Source: Gracilimonas sp965227215 (lineage in GTDB: Bacteria; Bacteroidota; Rhodothermia; Balneolales; Balneolaceae). Taken from it: DNA of 64,000 nt. The notes below the pieces were generated by a model, which was not told the origin of the DNA, did no database searches, and was given only the letters and a program-made list of their open reading frames with translations. This document shows, piece after piece, positions 1 through 7,269 of the stretch (position 1 is its first letter; every line of letters starts with the position of its first letter). Where the stretch lies: positions 1,488,001 to 1,552,000 of the forward strand of contig OZ245729.1 of the NCBI GenBank assembly GCA_965227215.1, written 5' to 3'. Position numbers and translations under genes: made by a program.

Positions 1-554
1 CAATGCGTCTCTGAATTACTCCAGCCGGTAAATATATCATACACTCTTTCTGAACGACCATAAATGCCGGTATCGTTTTCACGAAAACCATTTTCAGTTA
101 CATCATTAAAATAGGCGTAGGAAAAAGCAAAAGTAGGCCCTGCACTCAAAGAACTAAACACTCTGAAATTGTCGGATATTTCATCGGCAAAAAATCTTTT
201 CTTTAAACCTATATATAAAGGAACAGCCATAACCCTTTGATACTTTTCCGGCACCGTTTTAAATCCAAAAGTATAATCGATGAATGTCTGTTCGGTGGGA
301 TCTTTCAGCCCTGTCAATTTCAATGTTATTAAAGCTTCGGTATAAGAATTCAACCCAAAACGAAATTGCCCGCCGGCGCCAACTCCAAAATCGTTTAATG
401 AAAAGTTAATGCCGAATCCGGTTCGATATCCTTCGTCATATAAGTTTCTCGGCTCTTCTATTTCCCGCACTTCTGGCTCACCAAATTGTGCAAAAGCTTG
501 ATTTCCAACCCATAAAAGAGAAAAGAGAAGCGTAAAAAAGGTCAATTTTTTCAT
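1..554 (-). CDS. Outer-membrane beta-barrel-like protein, partial
   Basis: Open reading frame entering from the left edge; the start ATG is at 554 and about 184 codons are visible without a stop. The N-terminus is a clear signal peptide (MKK, hydrophobic stretch, cleavage near AFA-Q at residue 22). The mature part alternates polar and aromatic/hydrophobic residues with many Gly and Tyr (GFGINFSLNDFG, AGPTFAFSYAYF), typical of short outer-membrane beta-barrel or PorT-like proteins. No specific family recognised. The C-terminus lies outside the window. Confidence 0.7.
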   Translation of the reverse strand, partial: MKKLTFFTLLFSLLWVGNQAFAQFGEPEVREIEEPRNLYDEGYRTGFGINFSLNDFGVGAGGQFRFGLNSYTEALITLKLTGLKDPTEQTFIDYTFGFKTVPEKYQRVMAVPLYIGLKKRFFADEISDNFRVFSSLSAGPTFAFSYAYFNDVTENGFRENDTGIYGRSERVYDIFTGWSNSETH

Positions 555-712
555 CAAAAAAGTGGGTTTATGAATGTTTTGAGTGCACTATCAGTTTTGT
601 AAACGAAAATTTATCCTTTTTCTTATTGCCTTAAAGCAATAACCTGTTATTTTCAGCACAAATTTCGATATACACAACATTCCTTTAAAATAATTAATTC
701 AAGCTACAAAGC

Positions 713-1099
713 ATGAATTCACACACAACTTATTTTGTATTTGGGCCAACTGCAACGCTTCGCAGAATGTCCTCTAAATTATTCAAAGAGCAACCGCCCA
801 AATTTTTGTATGAATACTCACCCGAAGAATCTTCAGAAACGATTTATGTAGCCGTTTATGAAGAGTATGAAAAACAAATTAACTCCAGTGTTACCCTTAC
901 CTGTATTGTTGAAAGTTTGGGCAAGCACAACAAGATTGTCCTTAAAAAAACCGGCGGACGTATGGGATTTCGTGGAAGTTCCTTGTCTGAAGAGCGAAAT
1001 GTAGAGTCTAACGTAATCGACTTTATTCTGGACTTCTCCAAGCGCCATGGGTTAACCCTTCAGGAAGAACAGCCGCCGAAGCAAGCTGAGGAAGAATAG
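713..1099 (+). CDS. Hypothetical protein, 128 aa
   Basis: Small soluble protein with no signal peptide or membrane segment. It has a mixed alpha/beta pattern: a strand-rich middle (ETIYVAVYEEYE, SVTLTCIVESLG), a Gly/Arg turn (KKTGGRMGFRGSSL) and a final helix, then an acidic, Gln/Glu-rich tail. The middle loosely recalls DUF6054-type proteins, but this is a weak impression. It ends 3 nt before prmC, so the two are probably cotranscribed; function unknown. Confidence 0.7.
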   Translation: MNSHTTYFVFGPTATLRRMSSKLFKEQPPKFLYEYSPEESSETIYVAVYEEYEKQINSSVTLTCIVESLGKHNKIVLKKTGGRMGFRGSSLSEERNVESNVIDFILDFSKRHGLTLQEEQPPKQAEEE

Positions 1100-1102
1100 T
1101 TC

Positions 1103-1963
1103 ATGCCACAGGCACCTTCCGAATGGACGGTTCTTAGCATGCTGGAGTGGGCTACCGGGTTTTTTGAAGAAAAAGACGTCAAGTCTCCGAGAATGAGCAT
1201 TGAGTGGCTCCTTGGAGATGTGCTTTCTGTAAAACGACTGGATCTTTATTTAATCTATGATCGCCCTCTCTCTTCTGAAGAACTGGATGTGTTACGCCCA
1301 TTAGTAAAACGTCGCGCCGCTCACGAGCCTCTTCAATATATTACAGGCCATACCGATTTTCATGATGTTCGGATACATGTGGAACCCGGCGTTCTTATCC
1401 CAAGACAGGAAACCGAAGAACTTGTAACCTGGATTCTGGAACTTCACCCCAAGGGTAAAACACTTTCGGTTCTGGATGTGGGAACCGGTTCGGGTTGCAT
1501 TCCCGTAGCACTAAAAAAAGCTCGCCCGGAATGGAACGTGTTTGCTACTGATATTTCAGACAAAGCATTGTCGGTTGCCCAGAAGAACGCAGAGCAAAAC
1601 AAGGTTGATATCACTCTGGCCAAAGACGACCTCTTTAATCCCAAGGCTTTTTCAGACCGCTTGTTTGATCTCATCATTTCGAACCCACCTTACATCTTGC
1701 GCAACGAAGAATCCACTCTTGACAAAGAGGTAAAAGATTATGAACCCGCCGAGGCCTTGTTTTGTGAATCGACTGTACAAATGTACGGTGCGCTTGAGCA
1801 GCTAAGTTCAGGTTTATTATCTCCCCATGGAACCGTTTTTCTGGAGCTTCATGAAGACAACAGTACCGAAGTCCTTAAGCTATTTGAAGAAGCAAATTGG
1901 TCGGCTGAGCTGAAAAAAGACTATGGTCAAAAAAGCCGATTTTTAAAAGCAAAAAAAGCTTGA
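1103..1963 (+). CDS. prmC: Peptide chain release factor N5-glutamine methyltransferase PrmC
   Basis: Cytosolic SAM-dependent methyltransferase that methylates the Gln of the GGQ motif in release factors RF1/RF2, improving termination. The 286 aa length is normal. The N-terminal helical domain (about 1-100) binds the release factor; the Rossmann domain carries SAM motif I (DVGTGSGC, about 125-132) and the diagnostic NPPY motif (about 194-197) that holds the target glutamine. Preceded at 3 nt by an unknown small gene; no release-factor gene is adjacent. Confidence 0.95.
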   Translation: MPQAPSEWTVLSMLEWATGFFEEKDVKSPRMSIEWLLGDVLSVKRLDLYLIYDRPLSSEELDVLRPLVKRRAAHEPLQYITGHTDFHDVRIHVEPGVLIPRQETEELVTWILELHPKGKTLSVLDVGTGSGCIPVALKKARPEWNVFATDISDKALSVAQKNAEQNKVDITLAKDDLFNPKAFSDRLFDLIISNPPYILRNEESTLDKEVKDYEPAEALFCESTVQMYGALEQLSSGLLSPHGTVFLELHEDNSTEVLKLFEEANWSAELKKDYGQKSRFLKAKKA

Positions 1964-1989
1964 TTTATAGCTCATTTTTTTATCGTTCC

Positions 1990-2290
1990 CAGGCATTTTT
2001 ACACGAATAAAAAAATGTGGAAAACTTGTGGAAAAAAAGTCTTCCTTTATCTTCAATCTATGTGATCAAGGTTAATTCAGTGTTACGGCAATATTAACGG
2101 CTGTCAAGAAGAACTTTAGAATTTTTTACCAAATCATTTAAGTCACTGCCACACATTGCATTACGGCTTATTTTACAATGTGGATAACTTTTCGAAAATA
2201 GGTGAACTGCCGTTTGACAAGTGCCCGATAAATTGCCATTTTCTCAGCAGCACAAAATCAGAAACTACACTTCTTCCTGTGGATAACTGA
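1990..2290. other. Candidate oriC / dnaA leader with DnaA boxes
   Basis: The 379 nt between prmC and dnaA hold two perfect DnaA boxes in reverse orientation (TGTGGATAA at 2179-2187 and 2278-2286) and two near matches (TGTGGAAAA at 2016-2024 and 2027-2035). The stretch is AT-rich with several T- and A-runs. DnaA boxes upstream of dnaA are usual both for oriC and for dnaA autoregulation, so the sequence alone cannot say which this is. No dnaN or recF follows dnaA. Confidence 0.55.
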
Positions 2291-2342
2291 TTTTGGTTTG
2301 ATCTGACAATATTAAGTACACCTGTAAGGGGGATTAGGGAAA

Positions 2343-3788
2343 TTGCACGAGCTTTCGGTTGAATCGGCATGGGATAAATGCCTGGATATTATTAAGGACA
2401 ACATCAGCTATCAAAAGTATAAGTCTTGGTTTGAACCGATCAAGCCGGTCTCTTTGAAAGACAACACACTCACCGTTCAGGTGCCCAGTCAATTTTGGTA
2501 CGAATGGCTGGAAGAGCATTACTACAATATGCTTCGTTCTACCCTTGCAAAAGTGCTTGGCCCGGAAGGTAAATTAGAGTACTCCATTGTTATGGAGAAG
2601 TCGGATCAATTTGAGCACAATCGCTCGGTTCGAATGCCGCAACGCCCTATGGGACCGGTACAACCTCAGGAATCCAATGGCTATCCGGAATACCACGCCG
2701 ATCGCATCGAAAACCCTTTTGTGATTCCGGGAATCCGAAAGACCAAAATCGATTCAAACCTCAACAATAATTACGTATTTGAGCGCTTCATTGAAGGCGA
2801 CTGTAACCGGCTTGCCCGTTCAGCTGCCATGGCCATTGCAGATAACCCGGGCAGCAATTCCTTTAATCCGTTTTTCGTATACGGGCCAACCGGTTTAGGA
2901 AAAACTCACCTTGTACAAAGTATCGGCAATAAGATTAAAGAGAAGTTTGGTGAAGAAAAGTCTGTCCTTTATATCTCTTCGGAAGCTTTCACAAACGAAT
3001 TTGTGCATGCCATCCGAAATAACCGCGCCAGTGAGTTCTCCATGTTCTACCGCAATATTGATGTATTGATGGTAGATGACATTCAGTTTTTCAGCGGGAA
3101 GGAGAAAACGCAGGAAGAATTCTTCCACATTTTTAATGCCCTTCACCAGGATGGAAAGCAAATTATTCTGAGTAGTGATCGTGCGCCCAAAGATGTACCT
3201 GATATTGAAGAGCGGTTGATTTCCCGATTTAGCTGGGGATTGAGTGCCGACCTGAAAATGCCGGAATACGAAACCCGATATGCTATTCTTGAACGCAAGG
3301 CAAATGACAACGGCATCGAAATTGACCCGCAGATTATTGAGTTCATCGCTCATAATTTCAAATCAAACGTTCGGGATCTGGAAGGCGCCATTATCAAATT
3401 ATTGGCTCACGCTTCTCTTCAGAATATTGATGACATCGATCTCGCCATGGCCAAGCGTGTGCTTAAAGACATGGTGAAAGAATCGAACACACAGATTTCT
3501 ATTGAGTCCATTCAAAATTATGTGTGTGATTACTTTGGAATAGACACCAATAAAGTGCGGGAGAAAACGCGGAAGCAGGAAATTGTAGAAGCTCGCCAAA
3601 TCGCGATGTATCTGTCCAAGAAGTTCACGAAATCCAGCTTAAAGACCATTGGACTCCATTTCGGCGGACGTGATCACTCTACCGTTATTCACGCCATATC
3701 AACGGTAGAAGAGCGCATTTCAACCAGTGCCAAGCACAAGCGCATGGTAGAAGAACTTCATCAGCGTATTGAAGTAGCCAGCCTTTAA
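2343..3788 (+). CDS. dnaA: Chromosomal replication initiator protein DnaA
   Basis: Replication initiator ATPase, 481 aa, that binds DnaA boxes and melts oriC. Domain I is at about 1-85, a short Pro/Gln-rich linker at 95-130, the AAA+ domain at about 140-360 with Walker A (GPTGLGKTH, 181-189) and Walker B (VLMVDDIQFF, 241-250), and the C-terminal DNA-binding domain with the signature GGRDHSTVIH near 445. The start is TTG with a purine-rich AGGGGGATTAGGG leader; the N-terminus VESAWDKCLDII matches family domain I, so the TTG start fits. First gene of a tight operon with folB. Confidence 0.97.
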   Translation: MHELSVESAWDKCLDIIKDNISYQKYKSWFEPIKPVSLKDNTLTVQVPSQFWYEWLEEHYYNMLRSTLAKVLGPEGKLEYSIVMEKSDQFEHNRSVRMPQRPMGPVQPQESNGYPEYHADRIENPFVIPGIRKTKIDSNLNNNYVFERFIEGDCNRLARSAAMAIADNPGSNSFNPFFVYGPTGLGKTHLVQSIGNKIKEKFGEEKSVLYISSEAFTNEFVHAIRNNRASEFSMFYRNIDVLMVDDIQFFSGKEKTQEEFFHIFNALHQDGKQIILSSDRAPKDVPDIEERLISRFSWGLSADLKMPEYETRYAILERKANDNGIEIDPQIIEFIAHNFKSNVRDLEGAIIKLLAHASLQNIDDIDLAMAKRVLKDMVKESNTQISIESIQNYVCDYFGIDTNKVREKTRKQEIVEARQIAMYLSKKFTKSSLKTIGLHFGGRDHSTVIHAISTVEERISTSAKHKRMVEELHQRIEVASL

Positions 3789-3791
3789 TCT

Positions 3792-4151
3792 ATGGATACC
3801 CTCACCATCAAAGGGATGAAGTTCAGAGCATTTCACGGAGTGCACGAACATGAAAAAAAAGAGGGTAACGATTTTGAAGTGGATGTCATTTTTGAAACTG
3901 ACCTTTCAAAAGCAGGCGAATCCGATCAACATTCTGATGCCATCGACTATACCAACGTTCACCGAATTTGTGCTGAAATTATGGCTGGCGAATCGGTTGA
4001 TCTTATCGAGCATTTGTGTCATCAAATAGGAACGGCTATAGCTCAGCAATTTTCTGAATTTGACCGGTTTATGGTACACGTTCGCAAGCTCTCTCCTCCC
4101 CTTTCCACCCACACCAAATATACCGAAGCGAGGATGTCATGGCCCAGGTAG
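3792..4151 (+). CDS. folB: Dihydroneopterin aldolase FolB
   Basis: Folate biosynthesis: cleaves 7,8-dihydroneopterin to 6-hydroxymethyl-7,8-dihydropterin and glycolaldehyde. At 119 aa it has the family size and opening (IKGMKFRAFHGVHEHEKKEG) and the DAIDYTNVH segment; the conserved Glu/Lys region is seen in LIEHLCHQIG and VRKLSPPL. It starts 3 nt after dnaA and overlaps folK by 13 nt, so translational coupling with folK is likely. The two enzymes catalyse consecutive steps. Confidence 0.95.
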   Translation: MDTLTIKGMKFRAFHGVHEHEKKEGNDFEVDVIFETDLSKAGESDQHSDAIDYTNVHRICAEIMAGESVDLIEHLCHQIGTAIAQQFSEFDRFMVHVRKLSPPLSTHTKYTEARMSWPR

Positions 4152-4627
4152 TTATAGCACTGGGATCAAATCTTAATCATCCGCATCGTCAGCTTCAAAA
4201 GGCGGCTTCATTCCTGGAGTCACTTTCTGAGGATGGTATTAAGACTTCGGTCATATATAAATCGGAACCCGTGGGCCCTTCAGAAAATGATTTTTTGAAC
4301 GGAGTGATTGTTATTCAAACCAAGCTGTCTCCTGAACAATTATTTGATGAACTTAAAGCTCAGGAAAAGAAACAGGGACGTCCTTCCCGCTATCCCAAAT
4401 GGACAGCCCGCACCCTTGATCTGGATATAATTGCCTATGATAACTTGGTCGTTGAAACAGATACCCTTATCATTCCCCATCAGGAATATAGCCGGCGTTT
4501 GTTTGTTCTGTTGCCATTAAAAGACATTTTTCCAGACTGGAAAGATCCCGTTTCCGCTCAGCACGTGGATACCATGATAGAACAGGCCCCGGATCTCGAA
4601 ATTGTTAGAACAACCTTGAACTGGTAG
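4139..4627 (+). CDS. folK: 2-amino-4-hydroxy-6-hydroxymethyldihydropteridine pyrophosphokinase FolK
   Basis: Transfers pyrophosphate from ATP to 6-hydroxymethyl-dihydropterin. The 162 aa protein begins with the family signature VIALGSNL, carries SVIYKSEPVG and NGVIVIQTKLSPEQL, and ends its catalytic part with the RTLDLDIIAYDN motif, whose Asp residues bind Mg. It overlaps folB by 13 nt and is followed after 3 nt by the deoxynucleoside kinase. Confidence 0.96.
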   Translation: MAQVVIALGSNLNHPHRQLQKAASFLESLSEDGIKTSVIYKSEPVGPSENDFLNGVIVIQTKLSPEQLFDELKAQEKKQGRPSRYPKWTARTLDLDIIAYDNLVVETDTLIIPHQEYSRRLFVLLPLKDIFPDWKDPVSAQHVDTMIEQAPDLEIVRTTLNW

Positions 4628-4630
4628 CTG

Positions 4631-5272
4631 ATGTCCAATTCTTATGATTTTATTGCCATTGAAGGCGTAATTGGAGCCGGAAAAACTTCGCTCGCAACGT
4701 TACTGGCTGAGCGACGAAACGCCCGGTTGGTGCTCGAGGAATTTGAAGACAACCCCTTCCTCCCAAAATTTTATGAAGACCGTGAGCGTTATGCTTTCCA
4801 GACCCAGCTGGCTTTTTTGGCAAGTCGTTTTAAGCAGCAACAGAATATGATGAGCCAGGACCTGTTCCACCAGTTTACCATCTCGGATTACATTTTTGAT
4901 AAGGACCGTATTTTTGCCCGCTTGAATTTAGATCAGGATGAACTGGCACTTTATGATAACATTTTTAACATCATGACGGGAATAGCGGCCCAGCCTGACT
5001 TGATCATTTTCATTCAGTCTTCGGTGGACCGGCTTCTGGAAAACATTGAAAACCGCGGGCGTGATTATGAGCAAAACATCACTCCTGAATATCTGAAGGA
5101 GCTGAACGATGCATATAATCATTTTTTCCATCATTATAATCGCGCTCCCTTAATTGTACTGAATGCTTCGGAGATAGATTTTGTCAATAATGAAGAGCAC
5201 TTGGATTACATCGAAGAGCAAATTTTTGAAAAGCCGGTTCATACCAATACACACATTCATATTGCACCCTGA
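4631..5272 (+). CDS. Deoxynucleoside kinase (deoxyadenosine/deoxyguanosine kinase family)
   Basis: Salvage kinase phosphorylating deoxynucleosides with ATP. The P-loop is GVIGAGKTS at residues 12-20; the lid-type Arg-rich segment is ENRGRDYEQN (about 140-150), and FQTQLAFLASRFKQ follows the family helix. 213 aa is typical of the dNK/TK2-like family. Which deoxynucleoside it prefers cannot be read from the sequence. Embedded in the dnaA-folBK operon (gaps of 3 and 5 nt). Confidence 0.85.
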   Translation: MSNSYDFIAIEGVIGAGKTSLATLLAERRNARLVLEEFEDNPFLPKFYEDRERYAFQTQLAFLASRFKQQQNMMSQDLFHQFTISDYIFDKDRIFARLNLDQDELALYDNIFNIMTGIAAQPDLIIFIQSSVDRLLENIENRGRDYEQNITPEYLKELNDAYNHFFHHYNRAPLIVLNASEIDFVNNEEHLDYIEEQIFEKPVHTNTHIHIAP

Positions 5273-5277
5273 GAACC

Positions 5278-5466
5278 ATGCTTAAGTTTATATTTTTTAG
5301 CATAGTATTTTTCCTTTTGATAAGATATATCAATCGATTGTTCTTACCTTCCAATAAGCGCCAGCAAAACTTTAACCCGTTTAGTGGCGGATCAAGAAGC
5401 CGGCGAAATCGCTTTGATGAAATTGAAGAAGCCGAATACGAAGATCTTTCAAATAAAGACAATTAA
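5278..5466 (+). CDS. Small membrane protein, DUF4834-like
   Basis: 62 aa: one hydrophobic N-terminal segment (residues 2-22), then a basic stretch (GSRSRRNR) and an acidic tail (EIEEAEYEDLSNKD). This layout matches the DUF4834 single-pass membrane proteins common in Bacteroidota. It sits between the kinase and the TPR gene with gaps of 5 and 9 nt. Function unknown. Confidence 0.7.
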   Translation: MLKFIFFSIVFFLLIRYINRLFLPSNKRQQNFNPFSGGSRSRRNRFDEIEEAEYEDLSNKDN

Positions 5467-5475
5467 ACAAACTCC

Positions 5476-6027
5476 ATGAATTTCGAAGAGAAACTGAATA
5501 AAGGATTTGAATTATTAAGGGAAAAAGACATCGATTACGCCCTTGATGTGGCCAGAGAATTACAAAAGGAGCAGCCCGATTCACACGAAGCCTGGTATCT
5601 GGAAGCTTTGGTAATGCAACAGCTGAACCAGTGGAGCCACAGCATTGAAGCCATTGAAAAAGCTATTGAGCTGGACGATGACAACGCCGCTTACTATAAC
5701 CTTCGCGGAAACGTTCGGATGCAACTCGAAAAACTGGATGGAGCTGAAGAGGATTTTGATAAAGCCATTGAACTGAGCGATACCTCAGCCGCTCACAGAA
5801 ATAAAGTGATGCTCATGCTGATGACCGACCGCGGACAAGAAGCCATTCCCTACCTGATCGAACGCATCAAGAAAGATCCCAAAGATGCTGAAAACTGGAT
5901 TCTGATGGGAGACATGATTAAGAAAGGCGGTCAAACGGACAAAGCCCGTACCTATTACGAGCAAGCGCTTAAAATTGACCCCGAGAATGACTACGCCAAA
6001 CGTCAGCTCGAAGAAGAAGAGGGATAA
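5476..6027 (+). CDS. TPR repeat protein
   Basis: 183 aa soluble protein made almost entirely of tetratricopeptide repeats: helices with the usual spacing at about 8-40, 41-75 (EAWYLEALVMQQLNQW), 76-110 (AAYYNLRGNVRMQLEKL) and 135-180 (ENWILMGDMIKKGGQ, KARTYYEQALKIDPEN). No signal peptide, so probably a cytosolic scaffold. Last gene of the dnaA operon; a hairpin lies 20 nt after the stop. Confidence 0.85.
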   Translation: MNFEEKLNKGFELLREKDIDYALDVARELQKEQPDSHEAWYLEALVMQQLNQWSHSIEAIEKAIELDDDNAAYYNLRGNVRMQLEKLDGAEEDFDKAIELSDTSAAHRNKVMLMLMTDRGQEAIPYLIERIKKDPKDAENWILMGDMIKKGGQTDKARTYYEQALKIDPENDYAKRQLEEEEG

Positions 6028-6047
6028 AAGAATATCGAATATTCAAC

Positions 6048-6068
6048 ATTCAACACTGAGTGTTGAAT
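6048..6068 (+). terminator. Perfect 10-bp-arm palindrome after the TPR gene
   Basis: Perfect palindrome with a single-base centre, preceded by the related words GAATATTCAACATTCAAC. It lies 20 nt after the TPR stop codon and is followed by TTTCCC, so it may act as a weak terminator or mRNA-end hairpin. It belongs to the word-built hairpins described in the findings. Confidence 0.4.
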
Positions 6069-6210
6069 TTCCCATTCTTGCTCTGACGTTCTGCGTATGA
6101 GCACATGATAGAGTATAGAACTTTAGGCAAAAGCGAATCGTCTTATGATTGCATATATATAACGATCGCCTAAGCCTGAGTAGTAATTCTGAACGGATGT
6201 ACACTCAGCA

Positions 6211-6244
6211 AAAACCCATTCATTAAATTGGATGGGTTTTTTTG
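6211..6244 (+). terminator. Rho-independent terminator
   Basis: Stem AAAACCCAT / ATGGGTTTT with a short AT loop followed by a T-run (to 6243). It lies about 190 nt after the TPR gene and before the tRNA promoter region, isolating the dnaA operon from tRNA-Leu. Confidence 0.7.
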
Positions 6245-6278
6245 TGGGAATGCATTGAATTTTGAAAGCTAAAAGTGC

Positions 6279-6286
6279 TATCTTTG
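6279..6286 (+). promoter_or_regulatory. Bacteroidota-type -7 box for tRNA-Leu
   Basis: TATCTTTG, an exact match to TAnnTTTG, 22 nt upstream of the first tRNA base. A possible -33 TTG lies at 6255-6257. The identical octamer lies upstream of glyS, hisS and the YhiN-family gene in this window. Confidence 0.5.
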
Positions 6287-6308
6287 TCGCCCTTCAATTA
6301 CTACCAAT

Positions 6309-6392
6309 GCTCACGTGGCGGAACTGGTAGACGCGTGCGCTTGAGGGGCGTATGGCCTAACGGCCGTGGAGGTTCGATTCCTCTCGTGAGCA
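6309..6392 (+). tRNA. tRNA-Leu, anticodon GAG
   Basis: 84 nt class II tRNA. The acceptor stem GCTCACG pairs with CGTGAGC, discriminator A at 6392; the anticodon arm is TGCGC-TTGAGGG-GCGTA with GAG at positions 34-36. A variable arm (ATGGCCTAACGGCCGT) and T-arm GGTTCGATTC are present. CCA is not encoded. It would read CUU/CUC codons. A terminator follows directly. Confidence 0.93.
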
Positions 6393-6402
6393 CTTCCAAA
6401 TT

Positions 6403-6437
6403 AGCCTGTTTCTGAATTCAGAGGCAGGCTTTTTTAT
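6403..6437 (+). terminator. Terminator of tRNA-Leu
   Basis: Hairpin AGCCTG...CAGGCT with an inner TCTGAATTCAGA palindrome followed by a T-run, 10 nt after the tRNA. Good rho-independent form. Confidence 0.75.
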
Positions 6438-6460
6438 TATCTGAGCTTCTATTTTTTGAT

Positions 6461-6574
6461 ATGTTTACGGTTTACGCCATATCAAGTCTCAAACGAAATT
6501 ACATTTATGTAGGCCTTTCTTCACAATTGGAGAACAGGATAAACCGCCACAACCGAAGAAATAATAAAACCACT
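6461..6574 (+). pseudogene. Truncated GIY-YIG endonuclease relic, in frame with the following gene
   Basis: 38 codons encoding VYAISSLKRNYIYVGLSS and ENRINRHN, the first strand, the YIYVG (GIY-YIG equivalent) hairpin and the first helix of UvrC/YhbQ-type GIY-YIG proteins. The rest of the domain (about 45 residues with the catalytic Glu) is missing; the frame instead runs into MPFTPFH of the membrane protein. It is probably a remnant, although an expressed fusion cannot be excluded. Confidence 0.55.
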
Positions 6575-7069
6575 ATGCCGTTCACGCCTTTTCATATGGG
6601 CCCTGGAATAGTATTCAAAGCTTTGTTGCAAGGCAGCTTTAGCTTGCTGGTATTCGGATGGGCTCAAATAGTTATGGATATTCAACCATTAATTGTTCTT
6701 TTAACAGGCGAAGGACAGCTTCATGGGTTTTCTCACACCTATTTTGGAGCAACGTTACTGGCGGTTTTTTCAGCCCTTTCAGGCAAGTATTTATCTGAAA
6801 TGGGGCTTCAAATTATTGGTCTTTCAAAAAAAGCTGAACCTATCGTTATAACATGGGTGGTTGCTTTCGTTAGTGCATTCATTGGAACATACAGTCATGT
6901 TATTTTGGATAGTATCATGCATACCGATATGCAGCCATATTTTCCGGTATCGCTGGAAAATCACTTACTGGGACTAATCACTGTAAGTCATTTATATCTC
7001 ACCTGTATCTACAGTGCATTGACTGGAGCGTTACTTTATTTTTCTTTGCGATATTTCAAAAAAAAGTAA
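6575..7069 (+). CDS. Multi-pass membrane protein (DUF4184/YdjM-like)
   Basis: Read from ATG 6575 the product is 164 aa, beginning MPFTPFHMGPG, a typical start for small membrane proteins of the metal-dependent-hydrolase-like YdjM/DUF4184 type. There are about four hydrophobic segments, His residues near membrane borders (LHGFSHTYFG, SHVILDSIMHTD) and a Lys-rich C-terminus. The same frame is open upstream to ATG 6461 and adds 38 residues that look like the first third of a GIY-YIG domain. The internal start is preferred because family proteins begin exactly there. Function unknown. Confidence 0.65.
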   Translation: MPFTPFHMGPGIVFKALLQGSFSLLVFGWAQIVMDIQPLIVLLTGEGQLHGFSHTYFGATLLAVFSALSGKYLSEMGLQIIGLSKKAEPIVITWVVAFVSAFIGTYSHVILDSIMHTDMQPYFPVSLENHLLGLITVSHLYLTCIYSALTGALLYFSLRYFKKK

Positions 7070-7235
7070 CCTGATTCCACATTACTCCCTCATACTCTTC
7101 ACGAAAATTACCAACCCAATCTAAATCACCACCGACTACGTATATATCAATGATTCCTGCCGATTTTGTTTTCAGGAAACGAAGTTTTACGATGTATTTG
7201 TTTTGACCTCGTAATAGAATCAAGATTAATGTTGT
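7056..7235 (-). pseudogene. Possible gene remnant or small gene on the minus strand
   Basis: Open frame of 59 codons ending at TGA 7056-7058, preceded by an in-frame TAG (7236-7238) and with no ATG start. The translation is protein-like: QNKYIVKLRFLKTKSAG, then IDIYVVGGDLDWVGNF and EEYEGVMWNQ. The aromatic/acidic pattern is unlike random intergenic sequence, so this may be the C-terminal piece of a decayed gene. It overlaps the end of the membrane-protein gene by 14 nt. Family not recognised. Confidence 0.3.
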
Positions 7236-7269
7236 CTAATCCAAGAACTACAAATAAGAATAGGTTGTT

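Noticed and set aside
2895..3353. 152-codon frame opposite dnaA
   Set aside because: Antisense to the AAA+ domain of dnaA, no own signals.
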